DNA of 64,000 nt from Elysia crispata. Taxonomy: Eukaryota; Mollusca; Gastropoda; Plakobranchidae. Location of the stretch: the NCBI GenBank assembly GCA_033675545.1, contig JAWDGP010003844.1, positions 562,501-626,500 of the forward strand, written 5' to 3'. Under the pieces are notes generated by a model that was not told the DNA's origin, searched no databases, and saw only the letters and a program-made list of their open reading frames with translations. The position numbers and the translations under genes were made by a program. Positions 26,651 to 37,925 of this stretch are shown piece after piece; within the stretch, counting starts at the first letter, position 1; every line of letters starts with the position of its first letter.

Positions 26651-28550
26651 CTGAGTGAAATTGAAGAAAAGAGAGTATGGTAAATTGTTTAGCAATATAA
26701 CTGGTTAAATTTAATTCAGTTTTTGTTTCAATACTACCTGTATTTCTTTCTTCAGATTCCTGGCCACAGGGGAATCGTTTCGCCCTATAGGGTTTCGCTT
26801 TCGAACGGGATTTACCACAGTACGTGTCATTGTACAGGAAACAGTACAAGTTTTGTGGACAAGATTGCAACCTATAGGGATGCCAGTTCACCGAGTGCAA
26901 TTTTCCTCTATCTGCTGATGCAATTGATGGCAAGCATGTCCGCATAAAACCACCTCGAAATGCAGGCTCAAAATATTTTAACTACAAAGGCTTCCACTCC
27001 GTGGTCCTTATGGCTGTGTCTGTGTCGGTAGGTTTATTGTCATTGACGTTGGGGCCTACGGAAGCTGAATGATGGTGGAATTATACAAGACTCCACATTT
27101 TGTAAATTTGTTAAAGTTGACAAGCTAAACATTCCAAAACCTTCACCATCCCAGGCAGACATCGCATCCTCATACGTGTTTGTTGCAGATGAATCCTTCC
27201 CATTAACAACTAACATTATGAGGCCATTTCCAAGAAGAGACTTGAGCGATGGGGTGTGCCTTTGGCATTGCATCCACTGATTTTGACTCTGATTAGGCAG
27301 GGTTTTTTTTTTAAATATTTTTACATGATTTCTTCCTTTTTTGATTTAGTGGGGTAAGAATCTATGTACGTCATACAACAATAAAAAAAAATAGGCTAAG
27401 CAGGATTAGATTCTGAATCTTAAAATATAATGAAGATTTGAACAAAACTTTTACTTTTTTTTTACTTTTTCTGTTTTTAACGGTACTGTTTTTTGTTCGT
27501 TCGTTTGTTTGTTTTTTTAAACACGGAATCCAGAACGGGTGAGGGTAGGAATGATATGCAAGATGATGGTTCTGAATCTATCAGGCAGTTTGTTGTTTTC
27601 ACATTTTCCTAATTTTCTATTTTTCACTTTTTTATTGGGAGGAGTGTGGTTAGGCCTTACCACAATGTTTTGATTATGTATCATTCAATGTCTTTAAAAA
27701 TCATAATCATGATATAGGCATAGAGTTCTATTATGAAAATGTTAAAAAATTTTGGTGGATAAAATAGTAGTTTAAGCTTTCATTTTGTTCTTTTTCTTTA
27801 TACGTTCCAAGGACAAATTTTTTTAATCACTTTTTTGTTTTGTTTTGTTTATATGTTGGTGTGTCAGACCTACAATAAAACCAGCCTGAGAAAAAAGCTG
27901 TTTTAAATTTTATTGCTCTGTCTTTGTTTTGTTTTTTATTTTGAATGTAGGTACCCAAAACCCGCCTGGCGCAGCCCTTGGTGGGCCCTAAAACCTGGAT
28001 ATTAACAACCCTCTTTTAAGCAAAATAAATCCAGGTCGAATACAACAAAACTTATATGATAATAAAGCTTATTCAAAGAACTTTTACATGGTGTTTTTGT
28101 TATATCTATATGTTTGAAAATAAAGAAATGGCGAGTAAGTAGAAAGGGTCACTTTACTGAAGTTCAACACGACGAAAATACGTCGGCCGCGCGAACGCGA
28201 TGGATAGGCCAAGATCATAGCGCTGTAAAACCTACGCCGTGTTAGGGTAGATCTCCACCGGCGTAGGGCCCGACGGTCAGACCGGGCATATTTCCGGTGA
28301 AAAAAACTGCGACCCGGCAAAATGGTAGTAACAAGTAACAAAAAACGCCAACCCGTCTACACCAAAACCAGACGGAAGCCAGGCGTCACGGGGCCGACGT
28401 TTTCGATAGAGCTGGTTCTATCGACGCCGTCCGTCGGGTGAAAGGGGAGAGAATTTGTGGTGATCTGCTGCTCGTCGATAATGCCCCTTTTTCTATGTCA
28501 TGCCTATTAATAGTATTTTGTGTGCTTTTCTGGGAAGCTAGAAGTCGACA

Positions 28551-31060
28551 ATGGAGGACGAAACGTTAATCATGTGCGTTCAAAATCGGTCATCCATTTA
28601 TGACAAACGAGACCCGCTAAATCACAACAGGGACCACATTCAAAAGCAATGGGAGGCCATAGCCCAAGAGATGGGGTGTGAAGGTAAATACTATGTAGAT
28701 GTAGATCTAGATTAGATCTAAGCCTAAATTACGAACACAGTTACTTTTGACTCTGTTACTACTGCTACTGTTGTTTTTAGTAGGCTACATTGTAGATCTA
28801 GATCTAGGCCTTAATTCAGAGCACAGTTAATTTTGACTGTTGCTGCCACTGTCGTTGTTGTTAGTACATTGAAGATGTAGATCTAGGCCTAAATTCAGAA
28901 CACTGTTCATTTTGACTCTGATGCTGCTGCCACTATCGTTGTTAGTACATTGTAAATAGACCTAGGCCTAAACTCAGAAAACTGTTAATTTTGACTCTGT
29001 TGCTGTAGTGTTACTGTCTTCGTCGCTGTCATCGTTGTTGTTGTTGTTGTTGTTGTTGTTACATTTTGTTTTGTTTTTTGTTGTCGTTGTTGTTACATTT
29101 TGTTTTGTTGTCGTCGTTGTTACATTTTATTTTGTTGTTGTTGTTGATGATAGTGATGGCGACGATGATGCTGATAATGGTGAAAATGATGATGATGATT
29201 TTGATAATGATGAGGAGGAGGAGGGATGATGATAATGATGATGATAATGATAATGGTGATGATGAGGATGAAGATGATAATAAACATTTGCTTTGATTGT
29301 CATGACACTTTATTTCGTTTCATAATTGACAATGTAGGCTACAGAATTTTTTACATTGTTTATTTGATTTACATTAACACAACTTAGTCAGACTGTTGCT
29401 TACATATACAATGCACTCAAGTTAAATCAAGACATTAGTTTGCCAGTGTACGCTTCCTGTTGGCGATGTGAAATACTTCATCAATAAGTTTCTAACGGCT
29501 TTCCCGTCCCCAGTATGTCTACGACCAGGTCTTGCTGGTGTGGGAGTAAAAGTTGAATTGGTATCATCTTCGAAATTGCCCATTTCTTTTATTCTATCCG
29601 GTTCCTGTTCTGAATATAATTGTGGAGGACGCATGTCGCTTTCACAATGTCAGTAGCAAAATCTACCTGGACTTCAATTGGCTTTCTTAAAATCCTCCAC
29701 ATGCTGGACAAGACACCAAAAGCACACTCAATTTGCTTTCTGGCTCTTGAAAGCCGGTAGTTGAAAATGCGTTTCTCATCCGACAGTTCTTTGCGTGGAA
29801 AAGGTCGCATCAGATTTTCCAGCAAAGGGAATGCCTCGTCCCCAACAAACACATATGGTGCGATAGTATTGGTGTTAGGGATCTGTATTGGATCTGGCAG
29901 GTGCAATGTTTTTTCTCTCAGCCGTTTGAAGAAGTTGGAGTCTTGAAATATGCCTCCATCACTGGAACTCCCATACGCCCCTACGTCAATGGCAATAAAT
30001 TTAGACTTGGCATCACAAATTGCCATCAATACGATTGAATAATGCCCTTTGTAGTTGAAATATTGAGAGCCAGAATCAACAGGAGCTTTTAGTTGTACAT
30101 GTTTTCCATCGATGGCACCAGCACACAAGGGAAATTGCCATCTTTCTTGGAAGCCATTGGCTATCTGTTCCCACGAGTGTTTGTCAGGGACAGGCATATC
30201 TTGTGGTTGCAGCTTCCTCCACAGGACTTGCACTGTTTCTTTCACAATGCGACGCACTGTTTCGTGTCCAAGTCGAAAGCGAAATGCCAGAGACTGGAAA
30301 GATTCTCCGGTTGCAAGAAACCTGAAAGTATACAATTTTTGTTGACAATACATGTATAGATTAAAGAAAAGTTTCTTTTATTTGTTAAACAAGTACGGTA
30401 AAAAAAATGTAACATCGATTTTCTTTTATTTTAGTCAACGCAGTGAAGTCTAGATGGGGCCACATGCGTGATTACTTCTTAAAGAAACGTCGGGAGTATC
30501 AAACTGTCAAGTCAGGTCAAGCAGCCACAGGAAAAAATAAGTGGCACTTGTATGATACTTTGTCATTTCTGACTCCCATCTATGAACAGAGGGACACGTC
30601 TAGCAACCTTTCCCAGGAGAACAGTGGAGAAACAACACAGGCTACAGAGTCGTTAGCAGACCTCGAGTCACAAGCTTCAAGCCCGATGACTGTCAGATCT
30701 GACACTCCACCCCCTCAAGCGCCAGTTGTGCCCTACAAAAGACCCCAGAAGAGGAAAAGAACCGCTTCTCCAGGCAATGACGTCGATACAGAAATACTGA
30801 AATCGCTTCAACTGCAACAGCCTGAATGCCTTGACGACGACGACATGTGGGCTAGAAGCATCGTCCCATCTGTGAGAAGTCTGAACCATCTAGAGAAGCT
30901 AGAATTCCGTTTGGAGGTCCAGAGACTTCTTCTCGGCTACCTGAGGCGACAGGATCAGAGAGCTTACGGACAGTCGAGCACTTCTCAGGGAGCCTGTAAC
31001 TACGATGATAATACATGTAGTACCGCCGACAGCTATTATCAAAACCACTGGATGGGCTAA
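28551..31060 (+). CDS. MADF-domain DNA-binding protein of Harbinger H1
   Basis: Two exons. Exon 1 (28551-28683) encodes MEDETLIMCVQNRSSIYDKR, then HIQKQWEAIAQEMGCEG, the first half of a MADF domain, with donor GTAAAT. Exon 2 starts at 30435 after TTTTAG and reads VNAVKSRWGHMRDYFLKKR, then KWHLYDTLSFLTP, a Ser/Pro-rich middle with PPQAPVVPYKRPQKRKR, and a C-terminal BESS-like segment LEKLEFRLEVQRLLLGYLRR. The stop ends at 31060. The frame is open throughout, so this gene looks intact. Such proteins bind the element's ends and import the nuclease into the nucleus. The intron encloses exon 2 of the HARBI1 gene on the other strand. Confidence 0.9.
29035..29290. repeat. Degenerate GTT and GAT tracts in the MADF intron of H1
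   Basis: GTT units, TTACATTTTGTTTTG repeats and then GAT/GATGAT units occupy the stretch between MADF exon 1 and the end of the nuclease gene. Open frames across it are compositional. Confidence 0.8.
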
Positions 31061-31746
31061 AATATTGTGTGAACGTTCGAATTTTTACTACCTTTTGAAG
31101 CAAGAACACCATTTTTTTCAATCATGTATTTGTTGGTAAAACATATTCTTCAAAGTAGAATATATGTGTAAATTTCATTTTGGAAAATTTGTTACTTACG
31201 TTACTGTTGTTACTTGTTGTTTGCTGTAGTTTGTTGTAGTGTATTATTTATTATTGTTTATATGTATTGGTTTTTGTTTATTTTAATTTCTGTTGTTGTT
31301 GTTTGTTGATGTTATTGTTAGTTTTTGTGGCTGTTGTGTTTGTTGTTGCTGTTGCTTTGTTGTTGTTGTTGTTGTTTTTGTAAGGAGGATGGGAATGATG
31401 GTAACAATATCGATACAGCACAACATGATGATGATAGCAACACTCACCTCAAGGTAACAGTAAGTCGCTCAATTGGAGAAATCGCCTTCCTATAATTGGT
31501 ATTTTCCTTGAGTAAATCATCCTGGCAAATATCTTGCAATTCACTGAATGAGCTTTTTTGCATGCGGAAATATTTTATGAACTTTTCACTGTCTTTGATG
31601 AGCTGTGGGTATAGGTGATGGAATTCACCAAGAGAATCCCGCTTCTGTTGTATGGGATGGACCCAATGTCGTCTTGTATTGCGCCTTCGTATCCTCCTTC
31701 TTAGCCACAGTAACAACAAAAATATTGTCCTCCTGCTACACGCCAT
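29422..31746 (-). CDS. HARBI1-like DDE nuclease of Harbinger H1
   Basis: On the minus strand exon 1 is 31746-31448, from MACSRRTIFLLLLWLRRRIR to ERLTVTLR, with donor GTGAGT. Exon 2 starts at 30321 after TTTCAG with FLATGESFQSLAFRFRLG. The DDE_Tnp_4 catalytic motifs are GAIDGKHVQLKAP, VFVGDEAFPLLENLMRPF and RARKQIECAFGVLSSMWRIL, so both Asp and the Glu are kept. After VLHNYIQ the frame stops at 29589. The usual C-terminal end (PDRIKEMGNF to SPTGSVHWQ, compare SPTGSVPWQ in element H2) continues in another frame to 29422, so there is one late frameshift. The intron (30322-31447) encloses exon 2 of the MADF gene. Confidence 0.9.
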
Positions 31747-32282
31747 TTTCTACAAATTTAGTCTGTGTAGTGTGTTGTCTGACCGTCCGGTGCCGTGGCC
31801 GGTGTGGGTGTGCAAACCGGCAAAAAATTGTCGGGTCGGGTCGGGTCTGACCGTCGGGCCTTACGCCGGTGGAGATCTACCCTTATACATGTTCCTGGCC
31901 CTTGCTGATTCATTTGCATAAGAGGATGCTGAGTAGTTTCGTATTTTTTTGGTCTGGATCGGTTAGGGGGAAGTGGGTGAAATACGGTATTGAAGTTTTT
32001 GAAAGAAATGCGGATCTTTTTTTACTTTTTTGTCTTTAAAATTACATCATTGAAAAGGGCGTCCAATTTTCTTTTAAAGTACATATATACGAAAGTAGAC
32101 ACATGCGTGGTTCAGCCCTAAATCGACAACGGAACACAACTAGTGTGGCTGAGAGCAACCGCGATCGAAACTCGGCAGGCAGCAGCTGGCTCGACGCTAT
32201 GACTTCAGGTTTTTTGAGCTATCGCAGATAGAGCTAGATCTACATCTAATGGACGATCTAAATGACTTTTTAATAGGATATA

Positions 32283-35200
32283 ATGGAGGCATTGAGCAAC
32301 AAACCCTCACTGATTGGTAAGTGTGTGCTAAATCATGGAATGAAATATTAGTTTTTCAATCAAAATTAACATGTTTTGCCATTGAAATATCGACCTCGAT
32401 CCTAGAGCTAGATCTAGGCCTATTTTAGATGGCCGCTGCTATTGGACCGTATTTTCAAGACTTATGCGACTTCAAACTTCCAGATGAAAGCTGAATTATT
32501 CTTAATATTTTTTACTGATTAGATCTACTTGAAGAGCTGTGTCTGACAGCGGCCGCCTTCATGTCTATAGTCTAGATCTGTGCCATTGGCATAGCACCGC
32601 TGACTCTGGTCAGTTAAGAAGTTTTAGCCAAATACATGATTTCTCTTCTCAACTTTAAATGAATATGTAGAAATTATACCAACACTCTTTCTCATAAATT
32701 TTTAATTTGATTTTTGCAGAAGACGAGCAGTATGATGCTTTAAGGAAAACATTCTTGGCAAGTGGAAAGGGGCGTCGCCCAGATCTACCACCAATATTGA
32801 TTGACAACAAATTGCTGCTTCAGCTGCACTATCTCCGACTTGAAAGTGGAACATCGTGGTCACAGGTATGTACATTTTTTGATTCTAGTGCTGAGAAATT
32901 AAAAATAACCTTGAGCATGGTGATTTTTAAATTTTTTTTAGAAACTCCAGTGAGTTGATTAATTGTCCATCTCTTTTCCCTGTTTCACTTTCAGAGCATT
33001 TTCATCGGTTATAAATCCTAAATCATGTTGCCTCATTTGATGTCCAATGAATGTTGCCACATGTAATATTTGCCAATCCTGCCTTAAATAGGCTACCAGC
33101 ATTTGTGGGTCTCTTGTATAATACGTGTGGCAGCGGGGGGCGTGAATATTTATTTTTAGGATCAGAGACAAGTCCTCAGTTCAGTGGCAAATTGAGACTA
33201 AAACCACAGTGCCATTAAAAATATCAAATGACATGGAATTTAATTTTTTTTCAATCCAGCTCCAAGCATTGTTTTTGAAGATCAAGCCAGATGTGACTGT
33301 ATCTCGGATACGACCACTTATTGAGAAGACAGTGCGAGAATTCAACAAGCTCCTTGATGCTGACAAACCCCCATTCTTCAATACGCTGCTAGATCTAGAC
33401 GCAATTACACCTGACTTACGCAAGATTGGCATCACAAGATCAACAGCCTACAGTCCACCTGGATTAACTAGTATTGAGCCTGTTTGTGTTACTAACAAGA
33501 TTGTTATTGATTTTAATCAATTTATTAATGTTGAGAGAATTGCCACTAAAGAACATATGTGCGCATGGCTTATGCACCTTCTGCCAAACACAGACAAACG
33601 TATTGTAACCAATGCCATCCATAGGACAATCAGTAGGTGTAAAAAAAAAACTTCAATCAAAACCCAAACTGAAGAATGATTTGGCAGTTTTTTTACAAGA
33701 AGCCTTTTATGTTGACAAAGCTGTTGAAGTCCAATCTAACTTTTACTGTAAAACCCCTTCTATCAATAGGATTTGTAAAGCAATTCAAGTAGTCCATGGT
33801 TGTCAATGTAAACATTCAGCAAATGAATTCTACTTTGAATGCCAAAGCTCTAGAAAGGGCACTTAAAGAGGTGACAATTGAAAAGGCTTGCCTTCAGCAA
33901 CAAACATCAGACTTAACTAAGAAGTTAACTTTTTATGAAAAAGAAAACTCTTGCTTGAATTCTCTTTTAGCAGAGAAAAGAATAGAGCTGAAAAATGCCC
34001 ATAAAAGAGAACAGTACAATAAAGGGAAAGTGAGTGAGGTTAAGCTGACTGTAAATGAACAGTCAAATGATGTAGAATCTTTGAAAAAAGAAATAAACAA
34101 TTTGATTGAGGAAAACAAAAACCTAAAGACAGAGAAAAGGGATCTGAAAAATGAAATGAGGTTGATGGAGGCAGAGATCAGATCTCTAAATAAGAAAATA
34201 ATTGATGGAGATATCGGTAGTGAGGATGTAGATATTAAATGTGACAAAAATAATGCCTATTCAAACAATGTCAGGCAAACTGTCATTCAGCTAATGTCTA
34301 ATGCTGGAGTATCAGCAGAAAACTGTTCCAAAGTCATAAAAATTGTTTCAGAGGGTGTGTGTAAACAAGAAGATTCATCATAAACTCCCTTGTGGCCAAA
34401 CATGCTTGAACATTGCCCTAGATGGCCAGGTTATTTCAGATATTCACACAGCAGAAAGTGTTCTCTCCAGCGATGCAGTGGCTGTCCACTCAGATGGTAC
34501 TTCTAGGGACCATAAAAAAAGTAGTCAACCATCAAATTACAACAGACAAAGGTCATACTTTTTTCCTGGGGTTCACAATAGTTGCAACTGAAGATGCAAA
34601 TACTGTGTTAGATGTGACAATTAACATCCTTAGGCGAATTGTGACAACATATTGTGATTTTAAAGAAAAAGATCAAAATGAAATTTGTGTTCAATTTTTG
34701 AAAAAGATAAGGGCCACCATGACCGATAGAGCTGCAGTCATGAAATGCTTCAGTAAGAAGTTTGAAGAGTTCCTATCATCTGAGATAGGTGAAGATGTAC
34801 AGTTAAAGCTGCTTAACTGTAATGCACATTTTTTACTAGGCATGAGTGGTGCATGTGATAAAGCTTTTAAGAAAGTTGAAGCTGATATCAAACATGATAC
34901 AAATGAAGCTATAGGAAGAGATAAGGACAAGCAGTTTTCCATATTCAGTGGGGAGGGTGAGACTTGCACGAGTAGGGTCATAAGAGTAGCATGTGACATT
35001 CTTGGACCTCGTGGGGACCAAAAGAGTGGGTATCGTGTAGAGTGGGTTGAGTTTTGCAAAGAAAGCATCATGCCTTGCTTCAAGGTAAATCGGTTTAACT
35101 GTTTCTTCAAAGCCTCCGCAGCAATAATCCACCATCACCAGGAAATAAAGTCTTTTGTTAGAAGTGGTGTTTTGCCAGAAAATGTTAACCAGAAAGTGAA

Positions 35201-36143
35201 ATGTTTGGCATGTGATGTTGATGATAGGAATTTGCTGAGTTGTGTTTGTTCTCTCGCTTTGTTGTACTTGAAAGTAACAGGTTCCTACTGGATCCTTCTC
35301 AATTCAATTGTGCCCTACGCTGCATTTTATGCTTATGTTCAAAAAATGCATGATTACTTTAGGAAGTGGGCAGATGATTCATCAGAGCTTTTGTCACCAG
35401 AATTTGAAGGCATTCTTAGTGGATCCTTTTCCATCAATTCCATTGAACGCAAATTTGTCAAAGACTTTCTTGATAGTGAACATTGTGATCCTGTGATTGT
35501 TAAGGCAGCACTCAGAGAGTGCATGAAAGAATGTACTGAGGTAGAAAGACAAATGTCTGACTTTTTGACTGGACCATTCAGTTCGCCAGATCCTGAAACT
35601 GATGAATTTTTAAGAAACTTTCCTTTGACAAATCTTGTGGGGGAGAGTGCTTTTGGGGATCTGGATCGGGACTTCAATGTCCGCCCAAATTGTTCCATTG
35701 CAAAGCGGTCAGCCTCTCACTGTGTGAAGAGAAATTCATCTTCTGGCTCTTTCTTAGGAATAAAATGTAAAACTGAGAAAGACAAATTGTTTGCAGTGGC
35801 TAGAAAGAGGGCAAGGGAATACCAGGAAGAACAGAAATATTATGAGAAGGAAGTTTCATTTAATGTGAAGCGTAAGATGTTAGAGAACCAAGAAGCAAAG
35901 ATGAATAAGCTTATCAATGCAACAAACAGAAATGCTCAGTTACTGAAGAGACTGGATGATAAAACAATCTGTGAAACATCAGAAGATGTTGATCTTCTAG
36001 TTGGTGAAATAAGGTCACAGGGTAAAACAGAAAAAGAAATCTTAGAAGTCCTTAGGGATCAAATTAGGTACCACAAGACACTCAAGGGGGCCAAACATTT
36101 GAATTTGAAAGGTGATTTTAATGAGTTGCTTCAAAAAATATAA
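32283..36143 (+). mobile_element. Unclassified transposase-like gene with coiled coil and small 5' exons
   Basis: A tiny exon 1 (32283-32316, MEALSNKPSLI, donor GTAAGT) joins in phase to exon 2 (32720-32865, EDEQYDALRKTFLASGKGRR then PDLPPILIDNKLLLQLHYLR), then exon 3 from 33260 (LQALFLKIKPDVTVSRIRPL). A heptad-rich coiled coil follows at about 33850-34210. The main open frame is 34422-36143, with DRAAVMKCFSKKFEEFL, LLNCNAHFLLGMSGAC and NLVGESAFGDLDRDFNVRP, and a Lys/Glu-rich end. The layout is that of a transposon-derived protein widespread in invertebrates; I cannot name the superfamily. The body is open in pieces, with a few frame changes mostly at A-runs, so this copy is young but probably not functional. 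I found no convincing terminal repeats. Confidence 0.65.
34422..36143 (+). CDS. Main open frame of the coiled-coil transposase-like gene
   Basis: The frame is 573 codons with no stop. Visible landmarks are HQITTDKGHTFFLGFTIVAT, MTDRAAVMKCF and LNCNAHFLLG, Asp/Glu-rich blocks that could supply a DDE-type site, then GESAFGDLDRDFNVRP and a basic C-terminal helical region. Just upstream, in another frame, is SDGTSRDHKK (near 34491-34520), normally the start of the same domain in this family. The Met at the open-frame start is therefore not the real start: the protein begins in the small exons upstream. Function is inferred; no Pfam-level assignment can be made by eye. Confidence 0.6.
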   Translation: MARLFQIFTQQKVFSPAMQWLSTQMVLLGTIKKVVNHQITTDKGHTFFLGFTIVATEDANTVLDVTINILRRIVTTYCDFKEKDQNEICVQFLKKIRATMTDRAAVMKCFSKKFEEFLSSEIGEDVQLKLLNCNAHFLLGMSGACDKAFKKVEADIKHDTNEAIGRDKDKQFSIFSGEGETCTSRVIRVACDILGPRGDQKSGYRVEWVEFCKESIMPCFKVNRFNCFFKASAAIIHHHQEIKSFVRSGVLPENVNQKVKCLACDVDDRNLLSCVCSLALLYLKVTGSYWILLNSIVPYAAFYAYVQKMHDYFRKWADDSSELLSPEFEGILSGSFSINSIERKFVKDFLDSEHCDPVIVKAALRECMKECTEVERQMSDFLTGPFSSPDPETDEFLRNFPLTNLVGESAFGDLDRDFNVRPNCSIAKRSASHCVKRNSSSGSFLGIKCKTEKDKLFAVARKRAREYQEEQKYYEKEVSFNVKRKMLENQEAKMNKLINATNRNAQLLKRLDDKTICETSEDVDLLVGEIRSQGKTEKEILEVLRDQIRYHKTLKGAKHLNLKGDFNELLQKI

Positions 36144-37925
36144 GATCATCTGGACAAAGTGTAACTCTTGATTATTTTTAGCTGTTCGTGTTATTTTTTT
36201 CTGCTTTACTACCTGTGTCGAAAAACATGCAGATTTTATGATAAAAGTATCCCTGAAAAATTACCCATGAATGTCATTATGGATTCTAATGTGTCTTTTT
36301 TTTATTTATATCAATGTTGAATATAATCTGTACATAGTTTTTCACTGATTTATATTTTATACTCTGCTGTGCACAAAGAATGAAGCTTGTGAATGAGAAT
36401 TGGATGCATTAAAATGTTGAAAAAAAGTCAAATTTGGCATCAAGTTCATGTAACTGTTTAAATTATGTCTGTTAATTTGTTTTCCCTGCCTCATTATTTG
36501 AAAAGCTGAGATCTTACTGAAAAATTTCGTACCAAATCATTAAATTCTGTCAATATTTGTATTTTAATGAATTTTTAAATATGTGCTAAAATTGGTGTTG
36601 CCGCGCGCTTTTATTTTTCGTAAAAAATAGCTTTCAAGCCCTTTTTGAATGCAAATAAAATTTTTATTAGTCTCTCAACTTTTCTAAAAAAAAAATTGAG
36701 CCTCATGACTGCTATGGCATCTGTTATTTCTGAGCCTTTGAGGCATATACGACAGTTTTTCTTTCTGTTATGACCCTCCAAAAATGGGTTTGTTTTTTTT
36801 TTTTTGGTGTTTTCGCAAAGTTCCGAGAATAAGTCGTTTTGAGCAAGATTTTGAAGTATCATAACTTTTTAACTACTTATCACACATCAATGATTTTGGT
36901 ACCATTTTTCTCAGGAGAGAGAGCCTTTTAAAATGGTATATGATTCAATGCTGTAGAAATACAAAGTCAATTTCGGTTTTGGGTACCTATTGAATGGTTG
37001 TTGGAGATTACAAAACTTTAGCAGTTTAGTTTTTTAAAGTAATACTGATTTGACTGATGGACAATCATCACAGTATTTAAATCCTGCTGAAGACAATACA
37101 AGAGTTAAAGAGATTACTGTAGTTCAAAACGCTTTGCAGACTGATTCGAACATGCAAGCATGATCACTTCAGTTTGAGTAAAGTTAGCAAACTGTTTGAG
37201 AAAGTTTCATATTATTATTATTTTGATATTCGAAATTGGTTCATAAAATCTTGAAAAGCCCCATCCTTACTATGCTAAAGTGGGGTTGCCAGCTCCTGAT
37301 CTAAAGATTATAATTTCTGTGGAGATGTGCTTGTCCTATAAAATAGCATGCCAACAGGGGGGAGCATTGGTAGATCATAGAGATTTGCAAAAATTTTATT
37401 GTAACGTTCCTCGGACTCGACCCACACAATAAACCTTGTGTTGAATCCATGGTTAAATGTCCCAAGTTTTTGCCAAACAGTTGACAAACCCTTTCTTTAC
37501 TGACGGGACTTTTAAGTCCCACCACATTTTTCCCACATCCGCTTGGAGAATATGCACTTTTGAAATGTTTTACTGGTATGGAGAGTTACTTCCTGTCTGT
37601 GCCTACCATATGACAGGCACTTTCACTTTCACTTTCTGCAGTGCAATTTACAAACCAGTGTGATGGTCTGATTTTGAAGTTCTTCTTCAGAGACTTGTTG
37701 AGAATTCACAGGTAAGAGATATTTTCAAAAACATATTAAGTATATATCTAAACCTTGCATAATAATTTTGCATTTTGAAATAACATTAAACTACAATATT
37801 CAACATTTAACTTACATCAAAACAAACTCCAGGAGCCAGGGTGGGGGGGGGTGGCTTGTAAGTCCCGTCAGCATATCTGAGCCCTTACTTTAGGGTGGGA
37901 CTTATAAGTCCCGGAAGTGCGGTAT
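36144..37925. other. Non-coding stretch between two transposon genes
   Basis: No gene is supported. The left part is probably the 3' flank of the coiled-coil element. Words of the type GGGACTTTTAAGTCCC and AAGTCCCGTCA occur at 37500-37520, 37857-37870 and 37897-37912 and may belong to the end of the decayed DUF7869-like element that follows. Confidence 0.45.

Larger units (their letters stand above)
24689..27290 (+). pseudogene. HARBI1-like Harbinger nuclease, decayed (element H3)
   Basis: Exon 1 (24689-24984) has a basic N-terminus, then GEFHHLMAQM and SSDERLVVTLR, with donor GTAAGT. It carries one in-frame stop near 24791. Exon 2 starts at 26756 after TTCAG with RFLATGESFRPIGFRFRTG, then [28 protein letters not shown] and MRPFPRRDLSDG. 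The first catalytic Asp (AIDGKH) is present. Compared with the copy at 29589-31746, segments are missing before AIDGKH, after DLSDG and after CAFGIAS, and the frame shifts several times. PIF/Harbinger nucleases cut and rejoin element ends in the nucleus; this copy cannot do so. The partner MADF gene is on the opposite strand, with its exon 2 inside this gene's intron. Confidence 0.85.
28245..31882. mobile_element. PIF/Harbinger element H1, nearly complete, with TIRs and TTA target duplication
   Basis: The ends are inverted repeats: GGGTAGATCTCCACCGGCGT from 28245 and its reverse complement ending at 31882, matching for about 39 bp with one mismatch. Both ends are flanked by TTA (28242-28244 and 31883-31885), the 3-bp duplication typical of Harbinger. 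The 3638-bp element encodes a MADF protein (+ strand) and a HARBI1-like nuclease (- strand). The right end carries TCGGGTCGGGTCGGGTC just inside the repeat, a word also found in element H2 at 46648. The small number of lesions suggests a fairly young insertion. Confidence 0.93.

Noticed and set aside
34691-35698. Minus-strand open frames of 100-139 codons
   Set aside because: They are shadows of the long + strand transposase-like frame.
27949-36994. TAGGTACCCAAAACC at about 27951 and its inverted copy at about 36980 as ends of a large composite element
   Set aside because: A 15-bp inverted match is expected by chance in 64 kb, and the two sites share nothing beyond it.
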